From assembly GCF_014196195.1 (NCBI RefSeq), contig NZ_JACIDF010000002.1, positions 124,001 to 188,000 on the forward strand: DNA of 64,000 nucleotides, given 5' to 3'. How positions within the stretch are numbered: position 1 is the first letter of the stretch; each line of letters starts with the position of its first letter. The position numbers were made by a program, and so were the translations under genes. Of this stretch, positions 6,196-16,693 are shown piece after piece. The stretch comes from Anoxybacteroides rupiense. Lineage in GTDB: Bacteria > Bacillota > Bacilli > Bacillales > Anoxybacillaceae. Below the pieces are notes generated by a model. It made no database searches, was not told where the DNA came from, and saw nothing but the letters and a program-made list of their open reading frames with translations.

Positions 6196-8910
6196 TCATT
6201 TTTTCAAGCTTTGCAAAAGCTGCTCTAGCGGTGCTTCATAAATAGATACGGGGGGAAGCGAACCTACAAAATATTTTCCATAAGAAGCAGTGGTTAAACG
6301 GCGATCCAATACAAATAGCACTCCGGAATCAGTTGCTGTACGAATGAGGCGGCCAAAGCCTTGCTTAAAACGAATGATCGCCTGAGGCAGCGACAGATCA
6401 TAAAACGGCCGTCCGCCTTTGGCGCGAATGCGCTCACTTTTCGCTTCTATCACAGGGTCATCTGGCGGAGCAAATGGCAAGCGGACCATGACAATAAAAG
6501 ATAGCTGCTCCCTAGGTAAATCAATCCCTTCCCAAAAGCTGCTCGTTCCAAATAAAATGGCACGGTCAAATTGTAAAAAGGCCTTTGTGAGCTTTGCCGC
6601 ATTTCCTCCTTGAATTCCTTGAGCAAGCAACACCAGTGTTTCGTCCTCATTTTTTTCTTTCACAATGGCAGCCGTCATTCGCAGAAGCTCATATGATGTG
6701 AACAATACCAGTATTTTCTCTTTGACCTGCTTTTCAATTTCTAGCAATTGTTCAGCTACAGCATGGGCATACTCTGGAAGCGACACATCTACAATAGACG
6801 GTAAGTCGCTTGGAATCATAATTTTTGCTTGGCGCTTATAATCAAATGGAGATGGAATCATGCGACAAATGGGATAAAAATCCTCTAACCCAAGCTGTGA
6901 GATTGCATAAGCAAATGAATGGTCCGTTGTTAAGGTTGCCGATGTCAAAATAACACTTTTCTTTCTTGTAAACAACCGCTCAGCAAAAAATTCTTCAAGC
7001 TCAATCGGCTGTGCATAAATAGCAGTGGCATTAGCGGCCCCTTTCACATCCGCCTCCATCCAGCGAACCACCTTCGAATCCGTATCTTCAAGCAAAAAGC
7101 GCAGACCATGAATCATGTCGTTCAGTACCGTCACATCTGTAAAGAACGAAAGGGAGGAAAGCGAAGGGTCGAGCATTTTCAGCTGTTCCGCCTTCTCTGC
7201 CAGCTCGGAGGTGTGATGACAGAGCCGCCAAAGCAACTCACGAATAGCGTTCCAATGTCTCCCTTTCTCTTCGCTTGGATGAAAGCGATAGCGCAGCCGC
7301 ACGGCATTGGAATTCGTTTGTTTTCGCAGCACGTATTGCCGGATCATGCGAAACCATTCATCACATTCCAATTCAATGTCGCTTAACACAGACTGAAAAT
7401 ACATAAAATAGGCTTGTTGTTCAAGCCGTTTTCGAAGCTGAAAGAAGGATCCTTCATCATGACCATTTCCGATGCGAGTTAATAATAATCGAACAGCTAC
7501 ATAATCAACGCTCTGGCCAAAGTATTGAGAAGCAACATCCTCAAGATGGTGTGCTTCATCAACAATGAGCTGCTCATATGGCGGAAACAGCGGCTTATCA
7601 GAATTCAGATCCTGCAATAAAAACGCATGATTGGTAATAATCAGGTCGGCCTTACTGGCTCGCTGGCGCGCCCTCTGGAAAAAATCATACTCCGCTTCTT
7701 CTTTTTCCTCATCCATATGCAGCATGGTCCAAAGCAGTTGGCCGCCCGAAGATAGCTGAAGCTCATCAACATCGCCTGTCTCCGTTTCTGTTAACCAAAC
7801 GAGCAACTGGCACTTGGTTAGCACTTCATCGTAGTTTTTGTTTGGTTTATGCAAAAAGTGAACAAATTTTTCGAGTGAAAGATAATTTCGTTTCCCTTTT
7901 AATTGCGCGACATGAAATGGAAACGACGCGATACTTTGGAGCAATGGAATATCGCGCTCCATCAGCTGCTGGCCTAGCTGGAGCGTATATGTACTAATCA
8001 CAACAGGCTTTTGATATTGCCGAGCAAAGTAAAGACTCGGAATAAGATAGGCCAACGATTTCCCAATTCCAGTTCCTGCTTCAATTAAAGCATGTTGTGA
8101 TGTATCGAGGGCCTCATAAACCATTTCCATCATGTCCCATTGTCCTTGTCGATGTTCGTAATCACGGAAAGGAAGCGTCTCCGTATGGGTGAACCATTCT
8201 CGAAAGGAAACGGGACACTCTCCAATTTTTTGAGGAAGAGGAGACGGTTTTCGCAATGCGATTCCTTGGTAGTAACTATATTGGTCATCATGCAAGGATG
8301 TTATTTTTTGGGCCAGCATCGCATCCATAATCGAATGGACATCGCTTTTCATATCGCGCGATAAACGGCACAATTGCCGCAATGTCGCGACCGGCAGCGC
8401 CTCCAATTTATCAAGTAAAGCGAGCCATAATTGGGCTGTAACCTCCGCATCGCTATCCGCCTGATGAGGATGCTGATGGGGAATATGCAATGCCTTCGCC
8501 ATATCACTTAATTTATAGCTTTCCATGCTCGGGTATAAAATTCGAGAAAGTTCAACCGTATCAATCATCGGCGGCTCCGGCAAAAAAACTCCCGCTCTGT
8601 TCAATTCCTCCTGCAAAAACGGCCAATCAAATGCAACATTATGGGCAACAAAATACGATTGCTTCAATAGTGCAGCAACTGTCGGGGCAAGTTCAGAAAA
8701 AAGCGGCGCATGGCGCACCATTTGCTCACCAATTTGCGTCAATTGCTGGATAAAAGGTGGAATGCTGCATTCCGGGTTAACAAAACTGGAGAACCGTTTG
8801 ACTATTTGTCTATTTTCAATAACGACGAGCCCGATTTGAATAATTCGATCCCCTTTTTTCACTGAATTCCCTGTTGTTTCTAGGTCTATGACTACAAACC
8901 GTTCATCCAT
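6196..8910 (-). CDS. dinG: DinG-family exonuclease/helicase-like protein
   Basis: A 904-residue fusion. The N-terminal DEDDh 3'-5' exonuclease shows DLETTG (about 9-14) and HQADSDAE (about 150). A DinG/XPD-type superfamily 2 region follows, with Walker A AGTGIGKS (about 280), DEAH in VDEAHHLED (about 450) and motif VI QGFGRLIRTATD near the C-terminus. The four cysteines of the Fe-S cluster in E. coli DinG are absent: between Walker A and DEAH there is one Cys. This matches the Firmicute branch (B. subtilis YpvA), where the S. aureus member is reported to act as a nuclease rather than a helicase. GAGGTG 5 bases before ATG. Upstream of ypmA as in B. subtilis. Confidence 0.93.
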   Translation of the reverse strand: MDERFVVIDLETTGNSVKKGDRIIQIGLVVIENRQIVKRFSSFVNPECSIPPFIQQLTQIGEQMVRHAPLFSELAPTVAALLKQSYFVAHNVAFDWPFLQEELNRAGVFLPEPPMIDTVELSRILYPSMESYKLSDMAKALHIPHQHPHQADSDAEVTAQLWLALLDKLEALPVATLRQLCRLSRDMKSDVHSIMDAMLAQKITSLHDDQYSYYQGIALRKPSPLPQKIGECPVSFREWFTHTETLPFRDYEHRQGQWDMMEMVYEALDTSQHALIEAGTGIGKSLAYLIPSLYFARQYQKPVVISTYTLQLGQQLMERDIPLLQSIASFPFHVAQLKGKRNYLSLEKFVHFLHKPNKNYDEVLTKCQLLVWLTETETGDVDELQLSSGGQLLWTMLHMDEEKEEAEYDFFQRARQRASKADLIITNHAFLLQDLNSDKPLFPPYEQLIVDEAHHLEDVASQYFGQSVDYVAVRLLLTRIGNGHDEGSFFQLRKRLEQQAYFMYFQSVLSDIELECDEWFRMIRQYVLRKQTNSNAVRLRYRFHPSEEKGRHWNAIRELLWRLCHHTSELAEKAEQLKMLDPSLSSLSFFTDVTVLNDMIHGLRFLLEDTDSKVVRWMEADVKGAANATAIYAQPIELEEFFAERLFTRKKSVILTSATLTTDHSFAYAISQLGLEDFYPICRMIPSPFDYKRQAKIMIPSDLPSIVDVSLPEYAHAVAEQLLEIEKQVKEKILVLFTSYELLRMTAAIVKEKNEDETLVLLAQGIQGGNAAKLTKAFLQFDRAILFGTSSFWEGIDLPREQLSFIVMVRLPFAPPDDPVIEAKSERIRAKGGRPFYDLSLPQAIIRFKQGFGRLIRTATDSGVLFVLDRRLTTASYGKYFVGSLPPVSIYEAPLEQLLQSLKK

Positions 8911-8936
8911 CGTTTCACCTCAATCGCGCAATAATA

Positions 8937-8971
8937 GGGGCGTTCTCTACTGAGAAACAGCCCCCTTTTTT
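8937..8971 (+). terminator. Terminator-like hairpin, plus-strand orientation
   Basis: GGGGCgTTCTC-tact-GAGAAacaGCCCC followed by TTTTTT on the plus strand. All neighbouring genes are on the minus strand, where the tail is TATTATTG. It may serve panD from its weak side or end an unseen plus-strand transcript. Confidence 0.5.
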
Positions 8972-8975
8972 ATGA

Positions 8976-9011
8976 CAGGAAAAGCGGTAGCATCACCGCC
9001 TTCCTGCTTTT
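8976..9011 (+). terminator. Second plus-oriented hairpin downstream of panD
   Basis: CAGGAA-aa-GCGGT-agcatc-ACCGC-c-TTCCTG followed by CTTTTAT on the plus strand. With the hairpin at 8937-8971 it forms a tandem pair between panD and dinG. Confidence 0.45.
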
Positions 9012-9127
9012 ATATCCATACAAACGGATCGAATCTCTATCCTGGCCAAACATTTATAATAAGCCGGAACCATTACTTTTCTCCCTAAACATGAGAGGTT
9101 CTGTCTTTAGAAAGCTTGAGCTTCAGC

Positions 9128-9511
9128 TTACATCACTGTATGAGCTGGTTCGGCTACCATTAATTGCTGAATTCGATTATGCTCGTCCATAATCGCGATT
9201 TTCGGACGATGCGCCGCAATTTTCTCCTCTGGAATAAGGGCATAGGAAATGACGATGATGACATCATCCTTTTGCACAAGACGAGCAGCCGCTCCATTTA
9301 AGCAAAACACACCGCTTCCCCGTTCTCCTGGAATAATATATGTTTCAAAACGTGCGCCGTTATTGTTATTAACAATTTGTACTTTCTCATTTGCTACCAT
9401 GCCAACCGCGTCCAAAATATCTTCATCAATCGTGATGCTTCCAACATAATTTAAATTCGCTTCCGTCACACGCGCACGGTGGATTTTTGCATTCATTAAT
9501 GTACGAAACAT
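9128..9511 (-). CDS. panD: Aspartate 1-decarboxylase, pyruvoyl-dependent
   Basis: Makes beta-alanine from aspartate for pantothenate. The 127-residue proenzyme cleaves itself between Gly24 and Ser25 in NYVGSITID, producing the pyruvoyl group. [20 protein letters not shown] and the following [13 protein letters not shown] are family hallmarks. Start set at the ATG at 9511 ([13 protein letters not shown]) so that Gly24-Ser25 has standard numbering; an ORF start at 9544 overlaps panC and has no family support. Follows panC by 16 bases. Confidence 0.97.
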   Translation of the reverse strand: MFRTLMNAKIHRARVTEANLNYVGSITIDEDILDAVGMVANEKVQIVNNNNGARFETYIIPGERGSGVFCLNGAAARLVQKDDVIIVISYALIPEEKIAAHRPKIAIMDEHNRIQQLMVAEPAHTVM

Positions 9512-9527
9512 GATTGTCCCCCCAACA

Positions 9528-10379
9528 TTACGATTCCACATCAAGAGTTATATTATCAATGAGTCGCGCATTTGTAAACCTGACAGCAAGCGCAATGATG
9601 ATTTTTCCAGATATTTTCTGAAGCGGTTGCAAATCTGGATAAGAATATACTTCAACATAATCAATGATACCATGTGTATAAGTTTGAATATAATCTTCAA
9701 CAAGAGCACAAATAGCCGATGGATTGCGCTCGCCATTTTCAATCGCCCGCTTCGCTTTTTGCAATGCCGCGTACAGGGCAGGAGCTTCTTTTCGCTCTTC
9801 CGGAGATAAATACACATTGCGCGAGCTTTTCGCTAGCCCGTCCGCTTCGCGAACAGTCGGAACTGGAACAAGCTCGATCGGAAAATGGAAATCGCGAATA
9901 AGTCCATCAACCACTGCTACCTGCTGCGCATCTTTCATCCCGAAGTAAGCACGGGTCGGCATGACAATATGAAATAGTTTCGTTAATACCGTAGCCACGC
10001 CATCAAAATGCCCCGGTCTTGATTTTCCGCATAATACATCAACGCGCTCCTTGACGGCCACCTGCACGCTTAATGGCCGCGGATACATTTCTGTCACGGA
10101 TGGATAAAACAATAGATCCACCCCTGACGCTTTGGCGATCTTTTCATCTCTCTCCATATCGCGCGGATATCGGTCGAAATCTTCATTTGGCCCAAACTGC
10201 AATGGATTAACAAACACGCTTAATACAACAATATCATTTTCCTCTCGCGCTTTTTTCAGCAAGGCAGCATGGCCTTCATGCAAATACCCCATTGTCGGTA
10301 CAAAGCCAATGGACTTTCCTTGCTGACGGTATTGGGCTGTTTTTTGCTGCATTTCTTGGATCGTTTGAATGATCATCAT
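9528..10379 (-). CDS. panC: Pantothenate synthetase
   Basis: Joins pantoate and beta-alanine with ATP. The 283-residue enzyme shows the HIGH-like motif [16 protein letters not shown] (about 30-45), [19 protein letters not shown], and the KMSKS-like loop KSSRNVYLS (about 188). The ATG at 10379 overlaps the panB stop as TAATG, with GGAGG 9 bases upstream; the ORF extends further upstream into panB but without family support. Middle gene of panB-panC-panD. Confidence 0.97.
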   Translation of the reverse strand: MMIIQTIQEMQQKTAQYRQQGKSIGFVPTMGYLHEGHAALLKKAREENDIVVLSVFVNPLQFGPNEDFDRYPRDMERDEKIAKASGVDLLFYPSVTEMYPRPLSVQVAVKERVDVLCGKSRPGHFDGVATVLTKLFHIVMPTRAYFGMKDAQQVAVVDGLIRDFHFPIELVPVPTVREADGLAKSSRNVYLSPEERKEAPALYAALQKAKRAIENGERNPSAICALVEDYIQTYTHGIIDYVEVYSYPDLQPLQKISGKIIIALAVRFTNARLIDNITLDVES

Positions 10380-11215
10380 TACTGCTTTCCTCCATATAGT
10401 GCAATCCATTCTTCTTCTTTCATCGTAAACATATGCTCACGTTCAGGAAACTGCCGAAGCTTTACCTCCGTCACATAGCTTGTCAAGGCATGCTGCATCG
10501 TTTCTTCAATATTGGCATATTTTTTAACAAACTTAGGTACCCGTTCTACTCCATATCCGAGCACATCATGATAGACAAGCACCTGTCCATCTACTTCATT
10601 ACCTGCTCCTATTCCAATAGTGGGAATGGTTAATTGCTTAGTAATTTCGGCGGCAATCTGCTTTGGCACGCATTCGAGAACTAAAGCGACCGCTCCGGCC
10701 TCCTCGCACCATTTTGCATCTTGTAAAAGTTTGCGAGCGCTTTCAGCGTCTTTCGCTTGCACTTTATATCCACCAAGCACCCCGACAGATTGCGGAGTTA
10801 AACCTAAATGGGCAACAACTGGAACACCTGCTTCAGTCAGGGCACGAATGACCTCTATGACTTCGCCGGCCCCTTCAACTTTTACGGCATGAGCTCCAGA
10901 CTGCTGCATGATGCGCTGAGCATTGCGAAGTGCTTCTTCCCTCGACAGATGGTAAGACATAAACGGCATGTCCGTGACAATGAACGTGTTCATGGCTCCA
11001 CGCCGCACTGCCTTCGTATGATGAATCATGTCCTCCACTGTTACCGGAATGGTGGAATCATATCCGAGCACAACCATCCCAAGCGAATCGCCGACAAGAA
11101 TCATGTCTACTCCAGCAGCTTCCGCAAGCTTTGCTGACGGAAAATCATACGCTGTCAGCATCACAATCGGCTCGTTTGTCTTCTTCATCTTCAAAAAATC
11201 ACTGGTTGTTTTCAT
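10379..11215 (-). CDS. panB: 3-methyl-2-oxobutanoate hydroxymethyltransferase
   Basis: Transfers a hydroxymethyl group from methylene-tetrahydrofolate to 2-oxoisovalerate, the first pantothenate step. The 278-residue TIM barrel shows [19 protein letters not shown], the metal-binding Asp in [15 protein letters not shown] (about 43) and DMPFMSYH (about 82), and [17 protein letters not shown] (about 200). ATG at 11215 with AGGAGG 8 bases upstream. First gene of panBCD, after a roughly 200-base leader with a terminator and a possible Shine-Dalgarno-masking helix, so its expression is probably controlled at RNA level. Confidence 0.97.
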   Translation of the reverse strand: MKTTSDFLKMKKTNEPIVMLTAYDFPSAKLAEAAGVDMILVGDSLGMVVLGYDSTIPVTVEDMIHHTKAVRRGAMNTFIVTDMPFMSYHLSREEALRNAQRIMQQSGAHAVKVEGAGEVIEVIRALTEAGVPVVAHLGLTPQSVGVLGGYKVQAKDAESARKLLQDAKWCEEAGAVALVLECVPKQIAAEITKQLTIPTIGIGAGNEVDGQVLVYHDVLGYGVERVPKFVKKYANIEETMQHALTSYVTEVKLRQFPEREHMFTMKEEEWIALYGGKQ

Positions 11216-11405
11216 GGCATATCCCTCCTCCTTGTTTGCAGAGGAGATGAATCTCCGAATAAAAAAACCTTCTTCCCCACCTTGAGAAGAAGGATGTTGA
11301 TTGTATCGGCCGAGTTCATCCCTCTGTCCCAGTCCTTTAGCGGATCAAGGCAGATCACATTGACAACACTGACACATTTTTCATGGTGCAGTTCTTCGCT
11401 AAAAG
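11216..11405 (-). promoter_or_regulatory. Structured panB leader, candidate riboswitch/attenuator
   Basis: On the minus-strand RNA a 9-bp helix (CTTTTAGCG at 11397-11405 with CGCTAAAGG at 11334-11342, one GU pair) closes a 55-base domain. A terminator with seven Ts follows (11261-11293). Then TCTCC can either close GGAGA-TTCA-TCTCC or, as CTCCTC (11241-11246), pair with GAGGAG (11225-11230) of the panB ribosome-binding site. The Pan RNA motif is known upstream of panB in Firmicutes; I cannot confirm a match by eye. Confidence 0.5.
11261..11293 (-). terminator. Rho-independent terminator between birA and panB
   Basis: CCTTCTTC/GAAGAAGG stem followed on the minus strand by TTTTTTTATTC. It either ends the birA transcript or acts as the attenuator of panBCD; it lies about 45 bases before the panB start. 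Confidence 0.8.
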
Positions 11406-11430
11406 ATACTGCCCTTGTACATCCATCTAT

Positions 11431-11439
11431 ATTTTAACA
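11431..11439 (-). promoter_or_regulatory. Candidate extended -10 promoter for panBCD
   Basis: TGTTAAAAT on the minus strand, just after the birA stop codon; no clear -35 box. Confidence 0.35.
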
Positions 11440-11456
11440 AAATTCGAACACTTTTG

Positions 11457-12434
11457 CTACAATGAAATATCGGCGGAATGAATGTGATGAATCGTTCCAT
11501 CATGGTCTTCCAGGATTAATACGCCTTCATCTGTAATGCCGCGCGCGAAACCACGGATCGTTCCGTTCAAGGTGCGAGCGGTAATTTCTTTACCAATGCT
11601 TATAGCGTATCCTTCCCATAGCAGCTTGATCGGCAAAAAGCCATGCTGCAAATATTGCCGATACAATGTTTCCATTTTTAATAGTACTTCCTGGATGAGA
11701 CGAGCTCGTTTTATTTTTTCTCCCTTTTCAATCGCCAATGATGTGGCAATGCCGCGAAGATCTTCAGGAAATTGATCGCGTTCATGATTGACGTTCACTC
11801 CCATTCCAATCGTAACAGAATGAACGCGATCAGGATCAGCCTGCAGCTCCGTTAAAATGCCGACACATTTTTTGCCGTTGATTAAAATATCATTCGGCCA
11901 TTTAATATCAGGAACAAGCCCCGCCACTTCCTGAATAGCTTGGACAATAGCGACAGCTGTCAGCAACGTCAGCTGTGGCGTCTTTTGCGGCGGAATCGGC
12001 GGTCTTAAAATTAAACTCATCCAAACTCCTGTCCCTTTTGGCGAAAACCATTTTCGATCCATTCGGCCGCGCCCTGCCGTCTGCAATTCAGCGACAACAA
12101 TCGTCCCCTCTTTTGCTCCTTCATGTGCCAACTGATGAGCCATTTTTTGTGTAGAGGTCACTTCTTCTTCAAAATAAATCGTTTGTCCAAACACCTCTGT
12201 TTTTAAACCAAGGCGGATTTCATTGGCTGTAATTTTGTCAGGCGTACTCACAATTCTGTATCCAAGGCGGCGCACCGCTTCAAGCTCAAATCCTTCCTTC
12301 CGCAAATCTTCAATATGCTTCCAAACGGCGGTTCTGGAACAGCCGAGAATATCGCTGATTTTTTGTCCGGAAATAAAATCGCCATTGGCCTCAGAAAATA
12401 ATTCTAGCAATTTTTTTCTTGTGTCAGATTGCAT
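11457..12434 (-). CDS. birA: Biotin-[acetyl-CoA-carboxylase] ligase / biotin repressor
   Basis: Attaches biotin to carboxylases and, as the biotinyl-AMP holo-protein, represses biotin genes. The 325-residue protein has an N-terminal winged helix-turn-helix (GQKISDILGCSRTAVWKHIE, about 22-41), the biotin-binding GRGRMDRKWFSP (about 118), KWPNDILINGKKC (about 185) and a C-terminal SH3-like domain. Class II (regulatory) BirA. ATG at 12434 with AAGGAG 11 bases upstream; a GTG at 12446 abuts the ribosome-binding site and is unlikely. It overlaps the 3' end of cca by 31 bases, as in the cca-birA arrangement of B. subtilis. Confidence 0.95.
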   Translation of the reverse strand: MQSDTRKKLLELFSEANGDFISGQKISDILGCSRTAVWKHIEDLRKEGFELEAVRRLGYRIVSTPDKITANEIRLGLKTEVFGQTIYFEEEVTSTQKMAHQLAHEGAKEGTIVVAELQTAGRGRMDRKWFSPKGTGVWMSLILRPPIPPQKTPQLTLLTAVAIVQAIQEVAGLVPDIKWPNDILINGKKCVGILTELQADPDRVHSVTIGMGVNVNHERDQFPEDLRGIATSLAIEKGEKIKRARLIQEVLLKMETLYRQYLQHGFLPIKLLWEGYAISIGKEITARTLNGTIRGFARGITDEGVLILEDHDGTIHHIHSADISL

Positions 12435-13621
12435 GAAATGAGCCACTCCTTTATCCGCTCTTTGTCATTTTCTACTTTTCCTTGAATCACCGCCCGCTCC
12501 ACTTTCTTCAGCATATTTGCCAGCCACGGACCGCCCGGACGTCCCATCCATCCCATGATATCTTTTCCGGTAATAGCTAAATCACTTCTGCTTTTAATAG
12601 GCAATTGAGCAAAGAGAGCGACGAGCCGTTGGCGATTGCTATAAGCATCTTCCATATCAATAAGGGAACGAATGGTTTCTGCCGCTAAAGCATAATCAAG
12701 CCCAAACTCATACAACTGCTCTTTTTTCCAATCATCATGTGAGCGAATGAGGGGCAGAATGCGCAAAATATGTTGCACATCCTTCATTAGCCGGTTAGGC
12801 AGCTTCCAAAGTCGCAAAAAAGCGGAAGATTCTTGATCGCTTAACAGCAAATAGCACAAAAATCCCCAGCGCTCCATCGAAGAGGACAATGCTTTCCAAT
12901 CATATTGCGCCAACTTTTTTAACGGCTCTTTTTTTTCGCGAAGTCCCGGCAAATACACATATAATCCTGTTTCCTCTAACAGTGAGAAAGCCTTCTCTGC
13001 AAATGGGCCCGCCATCAATTTCTCAAACTCGGCTGTTATTCTTTCCACCGAAATATGCGCCAACAGCGAAGCATGTTCAATAATCGCCTGCTTCGTCTCC
13101 ATTTCTAACGCAAAACCGAGCTGACTGACAAACCGGATCGCCCGCATCATGCGAAGAGCATCTTCAGAAAAACGCTCGCTCGCCTTTCCAACGGTACAAA
13201 TGATTTTAGCAGAAATCGCCCGCTGTCCATGAAACGGATCGTATAGTGTTCCATGATCGTCCATCGCAATGGCATTCATCGTAAAGTCGCGCCTTTGCAA
13301 GTCTTCGCGCAGGGAACGGACAAATGTCACAGACTCGGGACGACGATAATCTTCATACGTACCTTCCGTTCGAAAGGTTGTCACTTCATATGGAATACCG
13401 TCGTTTAACACAACAACGGTTCCATGCTTTAAACCAACGGGAATCGTTTTTGGAAAAAGCTTGATCACTTCTTCGGGAAGAGCGGATGTGGCAATATCAA
13501 TGTCGCCAAGCGGACGATTTAGCAAATAGTCGCGAACCGCACCGCCGACGAAATAAGCTTCATATCCATGTTGCTTCAGTTTACGAATAATGCCAAGTGC
13601 GCGTTGAAACGGTTCTTTCAT
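12404..13621 (-). CDS. cca: CCA tRNA nucleotidyltransferase
   Basis: Adds or repairs the 3' CCA of tRNAs. The 405-residue class II polymerase-beta-type enzyme shows the catalytic region [20 protein letters not shown] (G-G then D-x-D, residues 23-42), [27 protein letters not shown] (about 112) and [20 protein letters not shown] (about 150). Start ATG overlaps the bshA stop as ATGA. Between bshA and birA, as in B. subtilis. Confidence 0.96.
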   Translation of the reverse strand: MKEPFQRALGIIRKLKQHGYEAYFVGGAVRDYLLNRPLGDIDIATSALPEEVIKLFPKTIPVGLKHGTVVVLNDGIPYEVTTFRTEGTYEDYRRPESVTFVRSLREDLQRRDFTMNAIAMDDHGTLYDPFHGQRAISAKIICTVGKASERFSEDALRMMRAIRFVSQLGFALEMETKQAIIEHASLLAHISVERITAEFEKLMAGPFAEKAFSLLEETGLYVYLPGLREKKEPLKKLAQYDWKALSSSMERWGFLCYLLLSDQESSAFLRLWKLPNRLMKDVQHILRILPLIRSHDDWKKEQLYEFGLDYALAAETIRSLIDMEDAYSNRQRLVALFAQLPIKSRSDLAITGKDIMGWMGRPGGPWLANMLKKVERAVIQGKVENDKERIKEWLISCNLTQEKNC

Positions 13622-14754
13622 CGCTTCACCTCTTTTATCAACGAAAAATAAACATCTTCGTATTGCTGTAAGATGTGCTGCGAATGAAATTTTTCATAAA
13701 CAGCTTTAAGCGCTTGTTCAGCCATATATGTATGCAAATCTTCGTTTGTCAACATTTGTAGCGTTTTTTCAGCTACTTCTTCGATATTGCCAAGCTCGCA
13801 TAGAAACCCTGTCTTGCCATCTTCAATCACTTCAGGAATGCCGCCAATGTTTGTGCCCACACACGGAACTCCGCAAGCCATTGCTTCAAGCAAAACAAGT
13901 CCAAAGCTTTCTTTTTCCGATAAAAGCCATTTGACATCACTCATCGAATAAAGCTCTTCTAAATTTTCTTGTTTTCCTAAGAAAAGAACGTCTTCTGTTA
14001 ATCCTAGTTGCCGCACTAATCTGCACACAACGGTCATTTCTGGTCCATCACCAACGAGCAGTAGTTTAGCAGGAATTTGGCTGCGAACATGCAGAAAGGC
14101 ATGCACAACATCTTGAACACGCTTCACCTTGCGAAAATTGGACACATGGATAATGACCTTTTCTTGTTCTGTTATTCCATATTGTTGTTTTAAATGCTTA
14201 ACATCTTTTTTATGATACACGCGTTCATCAACAAAATTATAAATGGTATGAATATCCTTTTGAACATCAAGCAGCTCGTAAGTTTGCTTAACAAGTGCAT
14301 TCGACACAGCCGTAACCAGATCCGATTGTTCAATTCCAAATTTTATCATATCGCTTAACGACGGATCATATCCGAGAACGGTAATATCCGTCCCGTGAAG
14401 CGTCGTCACAATTTTCACATCGTATCCAACCATTTGCTTGGCTAATACCGCACAAACCGCATGCGGAATCGCATAATGAACATGCAGCACATCCAGCTTT
14501 TCCCGTTTGGCTACTTCAGCAATTTTACTTGCTAATGCCAAATCATATGGCGGATACTGAAACACGGAATACTGATTGACTGTTACTTCATGATAATAAA
14601 TATTGCAATATACTTTATTTAAACGAAAGGGCATGCTTGAAGAAATAAAATGAATTTCATGTCCTTTTTCCGCCAGCAATTTTCCCAATTCTGTGGCGAC
14701 AACACCGGATCCGCCAACCGTTGGGTAACAGACAATTCCTATTTTTAGCTTCAT
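13618..14754 (-). CDS. bshA: N-acetyl-alpha-D-glucosaminyl L-malate synthase (bacillithiol step 1)
   Basis: A GT4 glycosyltransferase that joins UDP-GlcNAc to L-malate. The 378-residue protein has the N-terminal Gly loop [29 protein letters not shown] and [17 protein letters not shown] (about 120), and the C-terminal GT4 motif [20 protein letters not shown] with [11 protein letters not shown]. Start overlaps the bshB1 stop as ATGA. Operon with bshB1 and cca. The GT4 fold is certain; the specific substrate is taken from context and resemblance to B. subtilis YpjH. Confidence 0.93.
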   Translation of the reverse strand: MKLKIGIVCYPTVGGSGVVATELGKLLAEKGHEIHFISSSMPFRLNKVYCNIYYHEVTVNQYSVFQYPPYDLALASKIAEVAKREKLDVLHVHYAIPHAVCAVLAKQMVGYDVKIVTTLHGTDITVLGYDPSLSDMIKFGIEQSDLVTAVSNALVKQTYELLDVQKDIHTIYNFVDERVYHKKDVKHLKQQYGITEQEKVIIHVSNFRKVKRVQDVVHAFLHVRSQIPAKLLLVGDGPEMTVVCRLVRQLGLTEDVLFLGKQENLEELYSMSDVKWLLSEKESFGLVLLEAMACGVPCVGTNIGGIPEVIEDGKTGFLCELGNIEEVAEKTLQMLTNEDLHTYMAEQALKAVYEKFHSQHILQQYEDVYFSLIKEVKR

Positions 14755-15464
14755 TGTTTCTCTCCTAGCAAATCATTTGAAATGACGAGCGGCTGTTTCG
14801 TCATAAATCCTTCGGCAAACAGCACTCCGACTTGCTTTCCCCATAACCGCTCGCGGCTTTCAACGGTTTCAATATAGCCATTGGTTAACGGCGTATCAAC
14901 CGACTGAGCTGTTTTTTGAAATTGACTTGCATAAGCTTTCAGGCTCGCCAGCTTTGTTTCCATCGTATGGCTAATATCAACAACAAAATGTGGCCGTTCA
15001 TAACTGTTAATCATGTAGTAATAAAGCGATGAAACACGATGTGCCGGCAGCTCTCCTGCCTCATAACGGCGAATCCCAGCCGAAAACATCGCTTCTTCGA
15101 CAAGAAAAGCACAATTTCCATGATCGGGATGACGATCTACCCAATACGGTGCAAAGATGGCTCGTGGACGATATTGGCGAATAACAGCGGCAATACAGCG
15201 AATAGCTTCTTCTGTTTTATATAAGCCCCGATCGGGCAGATGAAGATTGATTCTTGCCGCAACTCCGAGCAGCTCAGCTGCTTTTTGCGCTTCTTTTTGC
15301 CGCAGCTCTACAGTTCCGTTAGACGACAGCTCTGCCAAGGTTAAATCGCAAATGCCGATTCGACACCCTTGCTTCGCATATTTGGCGATCGTTCCCCCCA
15401 TCCCGATTTCCACATCATCTGGATGAGCGCCAAATGCTAGTATATCAAGTTGCTCACGCTCCAT
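14751..15464 (-). CDS. bshB1: Bacillithiol biosynthesis deacetylase BshB1
   Basis: A zinc-dependent LmbE/PIG-L-type deacetylase that removes the acetyl group from GlcNAc-malate. The 237-residue protein begins with [20 protein letters not shown], carrying the AHPDD metal motif (about 13-17), and has a third ligand in RHPDHGNCA (about 113). I chose ATG 15464, with AAAGGTGA 5 bases before it and family-like length; ORF starts at 15485 and 15521 lie within mgsA and lack this support. It overlaps mgsA by 11 bases. Confidence 0.93.
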   Translation of the reverse strand: MEREQLDILAFGAHPDDVEIGMGGTIAKYAKQGCRIGICDLTLAELSSNGTVELRQKEAQKAAELLGVAARINLHLPDRGLYKTEEAIRCIAAVIRQYRPRAIFAPYWVDRHPDHGNCAFLVEEAMFSAGIRRYEAGELPAHRVSSLYYYMINSYERPHFVVDISHTMETKLASLKAYASQFQKTAQSVDTPLTNGYIETVESRERLWGKQVGVLFAEGFMTKQPLVISNDLLGEKQ

Positions 15465-15876
15465 TTTCGTCACCTTTTCTCTCATGAATAATAGTCCGCC
15501 ATTGGAAGTCGCCACGCTCAAGTCCTCTAATTAAAATTTCGGCCGTCCCCATATTAGTGGCCAGCGGCACATTATAGACATCGCATAACCGAAGCAGAGC
15601 ACTGACGTCCGGCTCATGAGGCTGGGCGGTTAAAGGATCACGGAAAAACAATATCATATCGATTTCATTGCGTGCAACCATAGCGCCAATCTCTTGATCC
15701 CCGCCTAACGGTCCCGAACAAAACCGATGGATAGGCAAACCGGTTGCCTCCATAATGCGCAAACCCGTTGTTCCCGTTGCATACAGCTCATGCTTTGCTA
15801 AAATCGTTTGATAAGCTGTCGCAAACTGAATCATATCCGCCTTTTTTTTATCATGCGCGATTAAGGCAATTTTCAC
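15454..15876 (-). CDS. mgsA: Methylglyoxal synthase
   Basis: Converts dihydroxyacetone phosphate to methylglyoxal and phosphate, a bypass relieving phosphosugar build-up. The 140-residue protein shows [14 protein letters not shown], the phosphate-binding TGTTG (about 47), [12 protein letters not shown] with the catalytic Asp region, and [20 protein letters not shown] (about 90). Start taken as GTG 15876, matching the B. subtilis N-terminus ([12 protein letters not shown]) with GGGGGTG upstream; an ATG at 15897 would overlap dapB. It lies 13 bases after dapB. Confidence 0.95.
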   Translation of the reverse strand: MKIALIAHDKKKADMIQFATAYQTILAKHELYATGTTGLRIMEATGLPIHRFCSGPLGGDQEIGAMVARNEIDMILFFRDPLTAQPHEPDVSALLRLCDVYNVPLATNMGTAEILIRGLERGDFQWRTIIHERKGDENGA

Positions 15877-15889
15877 GCTGACACCCCCG

Positions 15890-16693
15890 CTATTCAATAA
15901 TATGCTCTAAGCCATACACAAGCGTTTGCAGCTTCATCACGGTTTCGATTGATAGCTTGACTCCAGACATAAATGACCCGCGATGAAACGAATCATGACG
16001 AATGGTTAATGATTGTCCATTTCCGCCGAAAATGACTTCTTGATGCGCAATCAACCCCGGCAGGCGGACACTGTGAATCGGAATCCCGTCATAAGAGGCT
16101 CCTCTAGCACCTTTAAGCGTCTCTTTTTCATCAGGATGCCCTTGCTTTTTAGTTGGTCGCACCGCCGAAATAAGCTGTGCTGTTTTTACAGCTGTTCCAG
16201 ACGGAGCATCAAGCTTTTGGTCATGGTGCAGCTCAATAATTTCAACATCAGTAAAATATTTGGCGGCCATTTGAGCAAACTTCATCATTAAAATGGCACC
16301 CACTGCAAAATTCGGTGCAATAATCGCGCCCATTTCTTTTTCTTCCGCCAGCTTTGTTAATTGCTCAATCTCTTCTTGACTAAACCCTGTCGTTCCCACT
16401 ACGGGACGAACCCCATAGCGAAGCGCGATCTCAGTATGGCGCTTGCCCGTTTCCGGAGTCGTTAAATCAACTAAAACATCCGGCTTTGTCTCTTGAAAGC
16501 AGCGTTCAATATCCGTATACACTGGCGCATGAATGCCGTTAAAACCATCTACCTCTGCTAAGTCCTTTCCATCATGGATGCGGTCAATCACCGCCACAAG
16601 CTGAAAATTCTCCGCATGATGCACAAGCGCTACCGCTTCCCGTCCCATCCGTCCTCGCGGGCCTGCCACTGCTACTTTAATTGGATTATTCAC
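15890..16693 (-). CDS. dapB: 4-hydroxy-tetrahydrodipicolinate reductase
   Basis: NAD(P)H-dependent step of lysine and diaminopimelate synthesis, also on the way to dipicolinate for spores. The 267-residue enzyme has the nucleotide-binding [15 protein letters not shown] at its N-terminus, VGTTGF (about 100), the catalytic [15 protein letters not shown] (about 155) and [16 protein letters not shown]. Start taken as GTG 16693, which overlaps the ypjD stop as GTGA and gives exactly the B. subtilis length; an ATG at 16717 has a poor ribosome-binding site. Confidence 0.95.
   Translation of the reverse strand: MNNPIKVAVAGPRGRMGREAVALVHHAENFQLVAVIDRIHDGKDLAEVDGFNGIHAPVYTDIERCFQETKPDVLVDLTTPETGKRHTEIALRYGVRPVVGTTGFSQEEIEQLTKLAEEKEMGAIIAPNFAVGAILMMKFAQMAAKYFTDVEIIELHHDQKLDAPSGTAVKTAQLISAVRPTKKQGHPDEKETLKGARGASYDGIPIHSVRLPGLIAHQEVIFGGNGQSLTIRHDSFHRGSFMSGVKLSIETVMKLQTLVYGLEHIIE

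Noticed and set aside
11216-11456. Possible T-box upstream of panB (GGACTGGGACAG was reminiscent)
   Set aside because: The conserved T-box core with the GGTGG and ACC elements is absent.
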